DNA of 7,025 nt from Thermoguttaceae bacterium (GCA_017549085.1 JAFYVO010000368.1:1-7025), one strand, 5' to 3'. Positions 1-5,662 are shown, counted from the first letter of the stretch. Translations and numbers: made by a program. The notes: generated from the letters alone by a model not told the origin.

Positions 1-190
1 GCTTTTTATGAAAAACGTCGATTTTGATAAAGAGTAGGCTTGCTTTTTATGAAAAACATCGATTTTGATAAAGAGTAGGCTTGCTTTTTATGAAAAACGT
101 CGATTTTGATAAAGAGTAGGCTTGCTTTTTATGAAAAATGTCGATTTTGATAAAGAGTAGGCTTGCTTTTTATGAAAAACGATAAAGAGT
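1..190 (+). repeat. 41-bp tandem repeat, 4 full copies plus one shortened copy
   Basis: Units begin at 1, 42, 83, 124 and 165. The first four are 41 bp and differ by single bases only (G to A at 58, C to T at 139). The fifth lacks nine bases after ATGAAAAAC and diverges after 190. Each full unit contains a closed mini-ORF, ATG to TAG, reading MKNVDFDKE (MKNIDFDKE in the second). The 41-bp period is not a multiple of three, so the array is not one continuous coding sequence. In the last copy the nine-base deletion keeps frame, and the TAG has become TTG, so that reading continues into the fic gene in another frame. The left edge may be cut by the window. No function is known to me; it could be leader peptides, a promoter array or simple slippage expansion. 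Confidence 0.93.
147..176 (+). promoter_or_regulatory. Candidate sigma70-type promoter for the fic gene, inside the repeat
   Basis: TTGATA (147-152) and TATGAA (171-176) are separated by 18 bases, spanning the junction between repeat units 4 and 5. They match the -35 and -10 consensus at 5 and 4 of 6 positions. Transcription would start near 183, giving a leader of about 50 bases to the fic ATG. The same pair recurs at each earlier unit junction, so the array may be a series of promoter-like sites. This is weak evidence based on consensus only. Confidence 0.3.
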
Positions 191-235
191 TGAAATCTCT
201 TGGGCTTATTTTAACGTTGCGTTTGGAAATTTATA

Positions 236-1321
236 ATGAAAAGTCAGCCTTGGTTTTCTTTACTTCCCGACGGTATCCGCAACGTCGATTTTAATACTGT
301 TAAAGTATTGAAAAAATTGAATCAAGCGTCGCGCGCATTAGGGAATTTAAACGGTTCGCTTGCTTCCGTCCCTAATTCCGCCGTCTTAATTACGACGTTG
401 ACGTTGCAAGAAGCGAAATTAAGCTCGGAAATTGAAAATATTGTAACGACGCAAGACGAGCTTTTTGAGGCGAACATCGATCTGGGCCCGACGTCGCCGG
501 AAGTAAAGGAAGTTAACGGATACGCCGCCGCGTTGACGGCGGGATTCGAACGGGCGCGGCGGGATAAAATTATTCGGCGCAACGATTTGTTAGAGATTCA
601 ACGAAGTATCGTCGGAAACAGTCAAGGGTTGCGGTCGACGCCCGGAACGCGTATTCAAAATGTTGCGACGGACGAAATTGTTCACACGCCGCCGCAAAAT
701 ATAGACGATATTGAAAAATTACTCGACAACTTTTTAACTTTTTTCAACAACGCCGAGCAATTAGATTACGATCCTTTAATTCAGTTGGCGATTTTACATT
801 ACCAATTTGAAGCGATTCATCCATTCTACGACGGCAACGGAAGAACCGGCAGAATCCTTAACGTTTTGTATTTAACGAACAACGAATTGCTCGACGCGCC
901 GGTTCTTTATTTAAGTCGATATATTATTGAGAATAAAATCGAGTATTATCGGTTAATGAAAGAATTGGGCGATAATCGCGAGTGGGAAAATTGGGTTCTT
1001 TTTATTTTAGAAGCGATTGAAACCACCGCTAAGCAAACGCAACGAACGGTAACGCGTCTGCGAGAGTTAATGCGGAAAAAAAAGGAAGCGATTCGCGCGA
1101 CGTTGCCTAAGATTTACAGTCAAGATTTGATAAATCATCTTTTTAAAAATCCGTATACCAAGGTAAAAATTTACGCTAAAGATTTGGGAAAAACGGAAAC
1201 GGTAGCGCGTCAACATCTTAATACGTTAGAAGAGAACGGCTTTTTAACGGTGGACAAAAAAGGGACGACGAAGTACTATATCAATCGAGAATTGTTCGAA
1301 CTTTTAGCGGAACGCGATTAA
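236..1321 (+). CDS. Class II Fic family protein (AMPylase-type) with C-terminal winged helix
   Basis: This is a complete 361-residue Fic protein. The catalytic motif HPFYDGNGRTGR lies at residues 195-206, with His195 as the expected base and D199/N201/R203/R206 forming the nucleotide-binding loop. An (S/T)xxxE(G/N) inhibitory motif is seen as S63-SEI-E67-N68, N-terminal to the Fic core; this defines class II Fic proteins, in which the Glu blocks ATP binding until released. Residues 1-110 fit a Fic N-terminal domain and about 300-355 a winged helix-turn-helix (KTETVARQHLNTLEENGF). Family members transfer AMP from ATP to protein Ser/Thr/Tyr, often to themselves; the target here is unknown. The ATG at 236 is the only sensible start: an in-frame stop lies at 212-214 and the next Met is residue 240. 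The ribosome site is weak (GGA at 225-227). The gene is more AT-rich than the array downstream but shares its GCG/ACG codon preference. No antitoxin-like small gene adjoins it, which fits an internally inhibited class II protein. Confidence 0.95.
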   Translation: MKSQPWFSLLPDGIRNVDFNTVKVLKKLNQASRALGNLNGSLASVPNSAVLITTLTLQEAKLSSEIENIVTTQDELFEANIDLGPTSPEVKEVNGYAAALTAGFERARRDKIIRRNDLLEIQRSIVGNSQGLRSTPGTRIQNVATDEIVHTPPQNIDDIEKLLDNFLTFFNNAEQLDYDPLIQLAILHYQFEAIHPFYDGNGRTGRILNVLYLTNNELLDAPVLYLSRYIIENKIEYYRLMKELGDNREWENWVLFILEAIETTAKQTQRTVTRLRELMRKKKEAIRATLPKIYSQDLINHLFKNPYTKVKIYAKDLGKTETVARQHLNTLEENGFLTVDKKGTTKYYINRELFELLAERD

Positions 1322-1336
1322 ACGATTGAAACTTTG

Positions 1337-1375
1337 AAACCCGCCGCGACAAAACGCTTGTCGCGGCGGGTTTTT
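1337..1375 (+). terminator. Rho-independent terminator of the fic gene
   Basis: A perfect 14-bp stem is formed by 1337-1350 (AAACCCGCCGCGAC) and 1360-1373, with a nine-base loop (AAAACGCTT) and a T-run at 1371-1375. It begins 16 bases after the fic stop codon. The loop and 3' arm overlap the candidate -35 element of the next gene. Confidence 0.9.
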
Positions 1376-1385
1376 GCGTTAAAAT
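1358..1385 (+). promoter_or_regulatory. Candidate promoter of the first DUF805 operon
   Basis: TTGTCG (1358-1363) and TAAAAT (1380-1385) are 16 bases apart. The TAAAAT box followed by A is the same as in the promoters before the genes at 4081, 4912 and 5874, which supports it. The -35 lies within the preceding terminator hairpin. The predicted start near 1392 gives a long leader of about 138 bases to the ATG at 1530. Confidence 0.55.
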
Positions 1386-1417
1386 AAGGAATAAGGGGAG
1401 AAACGGCGGGGGCGAAC

Positions 1418-1510
1418 GGAAAATTTTTCCAAAAAACGACGCAATTTTCGCCGCAAACGCTTACTAAGAGATAGAAAGGAAGCGCGTCGCCAACCGAACA
1501 ATGCGACGCG
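1418..1510 (+). other. Structured leader of the gene at 1530: two inverted repeats
   Basis: GGAAAATTTTTCC at 1418-1430 is a 6-bp inverted repeat around one T. CGCGTCGC at 1483-1490 pairs perfectly with GCGACGCG at 1503-1510 across a 12-base loop, giving an 8-bp GC-rich hairpin that ends 19 bases before the start codon. The only purine-rich Shine-Dalgarno-like word, AAAGGA at 1475-1480, sits just before this hairpin, about 50 bases from the ATG. There is no T-run, so it is not a terminator. A translational control role is possible but not shown. Confidence 0.45.
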
Positions 1511-1529
1511 AACAAGAAAAAGAACGAAA

Positions 1530-2255
1530 ATGACGACCGGGCGAAAATGCCAAGTTTGCGGACTCGAATTAAAACCGAACGATACCTTTTGCGGCGCCTG
1601 CCGAACGACCTTTTGCCCGCGTTGCAAACGAGCGGTCGACGCGGACGGCGGGCTCTTTTGCGCCGTTTGCGGAGCGTCGTTGAAGGCGACGCGCAAGACG
1701 GAGAGTCAAAAACGCGCCGAAGAACGAGCGAAGAATTGGCAAACCGGGCGATACGACGACGTGTACGAACCGTCGGAGTTTATCCCGATGGACGAGGACG
1801 AAGCTCGTTATTTCGCTTGGCTTAGAATCGCGTCGTTCGAAGGGCGCGGGAGCGGCGTCGGCTTTTGGCTCTTCCTCGGGGCCGCTTGGGGGAGCTATTG
1901 GTATTTCGCGGATTGCGGTTTGACCGGGCTCGGCGTCGTCGCGGCGTTGATTTCGTTGATTCCGGCGCCCGCGTCGGCGGTTCGGCGACTGCACGACGTC
2001 GGTTTGTCCGGACGTTGGTTGGGGCTCGCGCTGATTCCGGTTGTCGGTTGGGCGGTTCTCGCGGTGATGTTGCTCCTACCGGGACAAAAGGGCCCGAACG
2101 AGTACGGGCTTCCGACGCGTCGCTGGCAAAAGAAGGAGTACGTAAACGCCGAAGGCGAAGACCGTTACGACGCGCGCCTCATTAACGACGGTAAAGTTTA
2201 CGACGGGCGGTTCGGTTGGCGGAGCGTCAACGCCGTCGACGAAGAAAACGCCTGA
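1530..2255 (+). CDS. DUF805 membrane protein with N-terminal double zinc ribbon
   Basis: The 241-residue protein starts with four CxxC pairs: C7/C10, C21/C24, C29/C32 and C44/C47. This is the pattern of a double zinc ribbon, enough ligands for two zinc ions. A charged linker (about 55-90) follows, then a DUF805 domain: EGRGSG near 104-109 (the degenerate 'F-GR' entry motif), hydrophobic segments about 111-128, 130-150 and 163-184, the hallmark RRLHDVG at 152-158, and GPNEYG at 188-193. A soluble tail of about 45 residues is rich in Asp/Arg/Tyr. Unlike all its neighbours it lacks the VGPxFxGxF motif before the membrane domain and has a shorter core. The ATG is preceded only by AAGAAAAAGAACG, a poor ribosome site. 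DUF805 (E. coli YhaH/YhaI are members) has no known biochemical activity; the cysteines should face the cytoplasm if they bind zinc. It is the first gene of a probable three-gene operon. Confidence 0.88.
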   Translation: MTTGRKCQVCGLELKPNDTFCGACRTTFCPRCKRAVDADGGLFCAVCGASLKATRKTESQKRAEERAKNWQTGRYDDVYEPSEFIPMDEDEARYFAWLRIASFEGRGSGVGFWLFLGAAWGSYWYFADCGLTGLGVVAALISLIPAPASAVRRLHDVGLSGRWLGLALIPVVGWAVLAVMLLLPGQKGPNEYGLPTRRWQKKEYVNAEGEDRYDARLINDGKVYDGRFGWRSVNAVDEENA

Positions 2256-2299
2256 AACGGCAAGTTTTAGCGAAGAACGGTTTAACGGAGGAAAACGAA

Positions 2300-3055
2300 A
2301 TGAGCGCGCTAAACGAATTGAACGAAACGAACCTTGAAGCCGACAACCCGTTCGCGACGCCGGAAGCGGTCGCCGAAACGAACGACGGTTGGGAGTTCGC
2401 CGCCGCGCCGCCGACGGTCGGGCCGAGTTTTTGCGGCGCGTTTTGGTATTGCCTGCGACGTCCGTTCGACTTTAAAGGCCGGGCGAACCGAACGGAGTAT
2501 TTCGGTTGGCTCGCGGGGCTCGTCGTCGCGTGTTTTACGCTGGGGGTTGGCTCCGGAATCGCGTTGGCGAACGCGGAAAACGATATTTTTGCTAAATGCA
2601 GCCTTGCGTTTAGTTTGGCGGCGTCGATACCGGGCGCGGCGGTTTTGCGGCGGCGCTTGCGCGACCGAAACGGCGGAAAGGTCTCGGGGTTCGTCGCGTC
2701 GTTCGGAGTCGCGGTCTTGTTCGCTGTTGGATATGTTGTTGGGTTCGTCGAGGGATGCGACGGCGTTTTCGCGATTTTAACGGAGGCGCTTATTTACGCC
2801 GTTGCGGCGACGTTCGTTTGGGGCCCGGCGATTTTATTAACGGGAAGCTGTTTGGCGGCGTGGGCGACGATTCCTGGAAAGGAAATGCCGGGGTTTTTAA
2901 ATCTCGCGCCTGTTGTGCTGACGCTCGGCGTCGGGCTCCGCGTTTTCTGGGGCCTTCGCGCGGGGACGCCGGGCCCGAACCGCTTCGGGGCGGAGCGACT
3001 AACGCCGAACGAAGCGGCGCGTCGCGAACGGGACAAAAACGCGGAAGACGTTTAA
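2300..3055 (+). CDS. DUF805 family membrane protein without zinc ribbon
   Basis: I place the start at ATG 2300, not at the upstream in-frame TTG 2216, because GGAGG at 2287-2291 sits eight bases before it and the protein then begins like its neighbour at 3093. The product is 251 residues. A soluble acidic N-terminus (1-37) replaces the zinc ribbon. TVGPSFCGAFWYCLR (39-53) leads into FKGRANRTEYFGW (58-70), the DUF805 entry motif. Hydrophobic segments lie at about 71-91, 99-116, 129-150, 155-189 and 203-217. The family hallmark RRLHD is altered to RRLRDRN (118-124), losing the His. It ends with GTPGPNRFG (222-230) and a charged tail. It follows the zinc ribbon gene by 44 bases with no terminator between, so the two are probably co-transcribed. 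It is a close paralogue of the split gene at 3093, sharing near-identical DNA at both ends. Function unknown. Confidence 0.87.
   Translation: MSALNELNETNLEADNPFATPEAVAETNDGWEFAAAPPTVGPSFCGAFWYCLRRPFDFKGRANRTEYFGWLAGLVVACFTLGVGSGIALANAENDIFAKCSLAFSLAASIPGAAVLRRRLRDRNGGKVSGFVASFGVAVLFAVGYVVGFVEGCDGVFAILTEALIYAVAATFVWGPAILLTGSCLAAWATIPGKEMPGFLNLAPVVLTLGVGLRVFWGLRAGTPGPNRFGAERLTPNEAARRERDKNAEDV
2345..2530 (+). repeat. Direct duplication, 5' block, copy 1
   Basis: This segment is highly similar to 3141-3326 at a constant offset of 796 bases without gaps. It covers the codons from NPFATPE to the start of the first membrane segment, including long identical runs around TTTAAAGGCC and the following GRANRTEYFGWLAGL codons. 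It marks a tandem gene duplication. Confidence 0.85.
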
Positions 3056-3064
3056 GCGTCGAAA
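2951..3064 (+). repeat. Direct duplication, 3' block, copy 1
   Basis: This segment is highly similar to 3815-3929 (offset 864, one extra base in copy 2). It encodes the C-terminal GLRAGTPGPNRFGAERLTP-type motif and the charged tail. The stop codon TAA at 3053-3055 is read out of frame in copy 2 because of the extra G. Confidence 0.85.
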
Positions 3065-3092
3065 GTAAAAGAGGTTAAAAGAGGAAAACAAA

Positions 3093-3416
3093 ATGCGCGC
3101 CGAAAACGAATTGAACGACGCGACCGCCGACGACGAGCGCAACCCGTTCGCGACGCCGGAACGCGTCGCCGAAAGCGCCGACGGTTGGGAGTTTGTCGAC
3201 GCGCCGCCGACGGTCGGGCCGAGTTTTTTCGGGGCGTTTTGGTATTGCCTGCGGCATATGTTCGACTTTAAAGGCCGAGCGAACCGAACGGAGTATTTCG
3301 GTTGGCTCGCGGGGCTCGCCGTCGCGCTCTTTGCGCTGGGGTTCGTCGCCGGATTGGGAACGTTGATTCCGTTCGCTTGGACGCGAGCGACGAAGGGAAT
3401 ACCGTTTGTTTTTTAA
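3093..3416 (+). pseudogene. Frameshifted DUF805 gene, 5' part
   Basis: This is the N-terminal part of a DUF805 protein that stops early. The ATG has a good ribosome site (GAGG at 3081-3084, eight-base spacing) and lies 37 bases after the previous gene, as third member of the operon. The 107 residues align with the paralogue at 2300: an acidic start, NPFATPE, TVGPSFFGAFWYCLR and FKGRANRTEYFGWLAGL, then the first membrane segment (about 67-92). Reading then runs into TAA at 3414-3416, while the rest of the family sequence continues in the -1 frame up to 3943. The stop follows a run of six T (3409-3414). One additional T would give ...VFLSAGLTFGLAAS and a protein of 283 residues. The sequence could be a true pseudogene, a sequencing or assembly indel, or a gene expressed through slippage. 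Confidence 0.85.
3141..3326 (+). repeat. Direct duplication, 5' block, copy 2
   Basis: Counterpart of 2345-2530. Differences are scattered substitutions, with no gap, so both copies keep the same reading frame over this block. The loss of frame occurs after it. Confidence 0.85.
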
Positions 3417-3943
3417 GCGCCGGTTTGACGTTCGGCTTGGCGGCGTCGGTTCCGGACGCGGCGGTTTGGACGCGTCGTTTGCGCGATCGAAACGTCGGCG
3501 CGAGTTGGAAGACGGCTCTGGGCGGATACGTCGCGGTTTTAGCGGCGGCGGGCGGCGTCGCGTTCTGCGTTTCTCTATTGGACTCGCGCGATTTTGCGCC
3601 GAACGAAACGACGAGCGTCGTTTTGATCGCGGCGATGGCGACGGCGTTTTTTTTAGCGACGTCGTCGCCGGTAGGTTGGGGAACGTCGATTTGGGCGATA
3701 GGATTTGCCGTCGCGACGCGGATAACGACGCCCGAGCTAGCGGAGAAGACGGCGGCAATGATTTTTATCGGATGCGCCGGCGTAACGTTGGGATTTTTAA
3801 TCCGCGTTTTGACGGGCCTTCGCGCCGGGACGCCGGGCCCGAACCGTTTCGGAGCGGAGCGTCTAACGCCGAAAGAGGCGGCGCGTCGCGAACGGGACAA
3901 AAACGCGGAAGACGGTTTAAACGTCGAAAACGAAACGGTTTGA
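3302..3943 (+). pseudogene. Frameshifted DUF805 gene, 3' part
   Basis: This frame carries the remainder of the split gene. Position 3302 is a TTG with no ribosome site and is not a real start. Family-like sequence begins between about 3340 and 3413 and continues FLSAGLTFGLAASVPDAAVWTRRLRDRN, matching the paralogue's CSLAFSLAASIPGAAVLRRRLRDRN, including the same His-to-Arg change in the hallmark motif. Further hydrophobic segments, GLRAGTPGPNRFG and a charged tail follow. The middle (about 3500-3800) is diverged from the paralogue, while the end is nearly identical in DNA. One extra G near 3914-3915 bypasses the paralogue's TAA and adds LNVENETV before the TGA. The intact membrane and C-terminal motifs suggest either recent loss of frame or continuing expression by frameshift. 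Confidence 0.8.
3815..3929 (+). repeat. Direct duplication, 3' block, copy 2
   Basis: Counterpart of 2951-3064, with one additional G near 3914-3915 that changes the reading frame at the end of the gene. Confidence 0.85.
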
Positions 3944-3964
3944 ACGGCGAAAATTTCTTTAGGC

Positions 3965-4080
3965 CGAAACTTGATTTTCCGGCGTCGGCGCGTTAAAATA
4001 ACGTCGCGCGGCGAGAGCGGTTCGAGCGGGAACCCGAGCGGCGCGGAATTTTGGCGAAAACGATTTAGGGAGAAAGTAAA
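3965..4080 (+). repeat. Duplicated promoter-leader module, copy 1
   Basis: This non-coding segment matches 4803-4911. Shared blocks are GAAACTTGATTTTCCGGCG, then GCGCGGCG, then CGAGCGGCGCGGAATTT, then GCGAAAACGATTT with AGGGAGAAA and the start codon. Copy 1 is a few bases longer in the middle. The similarity continues into the first codons of both genes (M-P/A-NFCPRC). Confidence 0.85.
3971..3999 (+). promoter_or_regulatory. Promoter of the gene at 4081
   Basis: TTGATT (3971-3976) and TAAAAT (3994-3999) are 17 bases apart, a near-ideal sigma70-type promoter. An AT-rich stretch AAAATTTCTTT (3950-3960) lies just upstream, like an UP element. The predicted start near 4006 gives a leader of about 75 bases ending in GGGAG (4068-4072), eight bases before the ATG. 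The whole arrangement is repeated before the gene at 4912. Confidence 0.75.
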
Positions 4081-4716
4081 ATGCCGAACTTTTGCCCTCG
4101 TTGCAACGTCGCGATCGATCCGGACGCCGACTTTTGCGCCGCTTGCGGAACCCGGTTGAACGGTCGAGCCAAGAACGACGGAAAAGACGGCGCGGACGCG
4201 GCGGAAACGGCGCGACGCCTCCGACCGACCGTCGGGCCGAGTTTTGCGGGCTCGTTCGGGCATTGCTTGAAAAATTATTGCGTTTTTCGCGGTCGAGCGA
4301 CGCGAACCGAGTTTTGGGGCTGGTTCGTTCCTTGGTTGGCGGTCGTTTTTATCGCGGCGCCGGCGGTCGCGAACGCCTTGACGACGAGCGCCGAGAGCGC
4401 GGCGGCGTTGTTGGACGGGGTTCATTCTTTCTGGTTTGGGGCGACGCTCCTTCCGAGCCTCGCGGTCTTCGCGCGGCGTTTGCACGACGTCGGCAAGTCG
4501 GCGAAACGCTGGCTCGCTTCGGTCGTTTGGGGCGGCGTCGGCGTCGCGCTTTGGGGCGTCTGGGCGAAGGGCGGCGAACTTCAGACGGCTTGGCTTGCGT
4601 TGGCGTTTTTCATTCCGGCGGGGATTGCGCAACTTCGCGCGGCGTTTATCGCGGGATTTGGCGACGGAATGCGCGAGCCGAACCGTTGGGGCGGGCGGCG
4701 GTCGAATCCGACGTAA
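4081..4716 (+). CDS. DUF805 membrane protein with N-terminal zinc ribbon
   Basis: The 211-residue protein begins MPNFCPRCNVAIDPDADFCAACG, with C5/C8 and C19/C22 forming one zinc ribbon. A short charged linker (about 28-48) leads to RPTVGPSFAGSFGHCLKNYCVF (48-69) and the DUF805 entry motif FRGRATRTEFWGW (69-81). Hydrophobic segments lie at about 82-100, 117-130, 144-162 and 169-192. ARRLHDVG (131-138) is the intact hallmark motif, followed by KS rather than the usual RSG/WSG-type sequence. It ends EPNRWGGR (199-206) with almost no tail. The start is fixed by GGGAG eight bases upstream and by its own promoter. It is closest in plan to the gene at 4912, with which it shares promoter, leader and zinc ribbon. 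No terminator is visible between the two. The family has no established activity; a zinc-dependent cytoplasmic head on a membrane domain is the structural expectation. Confidence 0.9.
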   Translation: MPNFCPRCNVAIDPDADFCAACGTRLNGRAKNDGKDGADAAETARRLRPTVGPSFAGSFGHCLKNYCVFRGRATRTEFWGWFVPWLAVVFIAAPAVANALTTSAESAAALLDGVHSFWFGATLLPSLAVFARRLHDVGKSAKRWLASVVWGGVGVALWGVWAKGGELQTAWLALAFFIPAGIAQLRAAFIAGFGDGMREPNRWGGRRSNPT

Positions 4717-4802
4717 ATTCGACGCGGAAAAACGGCGTTGATCGGCGTTAAAGCGAACCGTTGGAGCGGGTTGCGACGTCGCGAAAAAGAATTTTTGGAC
4801 GC

Positions 4803-4911
4803 GAAACTTGATTTTCCGGCGTCGACGGAGTAAAATAAAGACGCGCGGCGGTTCGGGCGCAAGTCGAGCGGCGCGGAATTTCAGCGAAAACGATTTTAGG
4901 GAGAAAATAAA
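4803..4911 (+). repeat. Duplicated promoter-leader module, copy 2
   Basis: Counterpart of 3965-4080, showing that the promoter and leader were duplicated together with the zinc ribbon gene. The rest of the 4717-4911 spacer holds a 10-bp palindrome (GCGACGTCGC at 4773-4782) but no terminator-like hairpin with T-run. Confidence 0.85.
4808..4836 (+). promoter_or_regulatory. Promoter of the gene at 4912
   Basis: TTGATT (4808-4813) and TAAAAT (4831-4836) are 17 bases apart, the same elements and spacing as at 3971-3999. AT-rich sequence (AAAAAGAATTTTT, 4784-4796) lies just upstream. The predicted start near 4843 gives a leader of about 70 bases, with GGGAG at 4899-4903 as ribosome site. Confidence 0.75.
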
Positions 4912-5637
4912 ATGGCGAACTTTTGCCCCCGTTGCGGAAGCGGAACCGACCCGAACGACGCGTTTTGCGGCGCTTGCGGAACGCCGTTGACCGGCGGCGC
5001 TTACGATTACAACGGAAGCGCGAACCCTTACGACGCGGGCGCTCCGATCGCGGAGCGCGGCGCGGCGTATTACGTCGACGGCGACGCGACGGTCGGGCCG
5101 GGCTTTTGGGGCGCGTTCGGGCATTGTATGAAGAATTACTGCAATTTCCGGGGCCGCGCGACGCGAACCGAATACTGGGGCTGGATCGTCGTTAACGCGT
5201 TGGTCGGCGGGGTCTTACAAATGGCCGTCGCCGCCGCGACGTTAGGGAGCGGCGCGAGCGTTTACGCGGCGGAAACGGCGACGAACGCCGTCGAAGGGCT
5301 TTGGAATTTGGCGGTTTTCCTTCCGGCGCTCGCGGTAATGGGGCGGCGTCTGCACGACGTCGGCTGGTCGGCGAAGCAAATGATCGGGCCGATCGTTTTA
5401 GGCGGCGTCGGGCTGATCCTCCTGATCGTCGGAATCGGCGCGGAGAATTTTGCGGCGGAAGAAATCGACGCCGAGAATATCCCCTCGTTCGGCGCGATGC
5501 TTGCCGGGGTGGCGTTGATTCTTCCGGCGGGGATTTGGCAGCTCGTTTTGGGAATAACGTCGGCGTTCGTCCGCGGAAAAGACGGCCCGAACCGTTTCGG
5601 CGGGCGACGGCTGAATCCGGCGGACGTGCGGCGTTAA
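4912..5637 (+). CDS. DUF805 membrane protein with N-terminal zinc ribbon
   Basis: The 241-residue protein begins MANFCPRCGSGTDPNDAFCGACG, with zinc ligands C5/C8 and C19/C22. A Gly/Tyr/Asn-rich flexible linker (about 27-58) is followed by ATVGPGFWGAFGHCMKNYCNF (59-79) and FRGRATRTEYWGW (79-91). Hydrophobic segments lie at about 92-112, 128-143, 157-177 and 194-219. The hallmark GRRLHDVGWSAK is at 144-155. An acidic loop, ENFAAEEIDAEN (178-189), separates the last two membrane segments. GPNRFGGRRLNP (225-236) closes the domain. The start has GGGAG eight bases upstream. It is the closest relative of the gene at 4081; the membrane segments differ much more than the zinc ribbon and the GRATRTE motif. 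A terminator follows its stop codon, closing this transcription unit. Function unknown beyond family membership. Confidence 0.92.
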   Translation: MANFCPRCGSGTDPNDAFCGACGTPLTGGAYDYNGSANPYDAGAPIAERGAAYYVDGDATVGPGFWGAFGHCMKNYCNFRGRATRTEYWGWIVVNALVGGVLQMAVAAATLGSGASVYAAETATNAVEGLWNLAVFLPALAVMGRRLHDVGWSAKQMIGPIVLGGVGLILLIVGIGAENFAAEEIDAENIPSFGAMLAGVALILPAGIWQLVLGITSAFVRGKDGPNRFGGRRLNPADVRR

Positions 5638-5662
5638 TCGTCGTCGTTTCGGCGTTTAAGAT

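Noticed and set aside
1..190. CRISPR array
   Set aside because: Units are contiguous 41-bp copies without variable spacers.
232..237. Perfect TATAAT as -10 of the fic gene
   Set aside because: It overlaps the ATG, so transcription would begin inside the coding region, and no later start is available; no -35 is visible at the right distance.
2216..2299. In-frame TTG start giving a longer DUF805 protein
   Set aside because: It would overlap the previous gene and add an Arg-rich stretch absent from the paralogue. ATG 2300 has GGAGG at ideal spacing.
3405..3416. Classical X-XXY-YYZ programmed -1 slippery heptamer
   Set aside because: In the zero frame the codons are TTT GTT TTT TAA, which do not form the heptamer, and no obvious stimulatory hairpin follows. 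Simple T-run slippage or an indel is more likely.
3075..3758. Minus-strand open frame of 227 codons
   Set aside because: Low-complexity Arg/Pro/Ser translation opposite the split DUF805 gene, with no ribosome site; a shadow of codon bias.
4773..4796. Terminator after the gene at 4081
   Set aside because: GCGACGTCGC is a palindrome without a loop, and the following T run is separated by AAAAAGAA. It does not have terminator form.
3268..5124. Long open frame on the minus strand (618 codons)
   Set aside because: It runs antisense across three DUF805 genes with clear family motifs, ribosome sites and promoters. Its Arg/Ala/Pro-rich translation is what this codon bias yields on the opposite strand.
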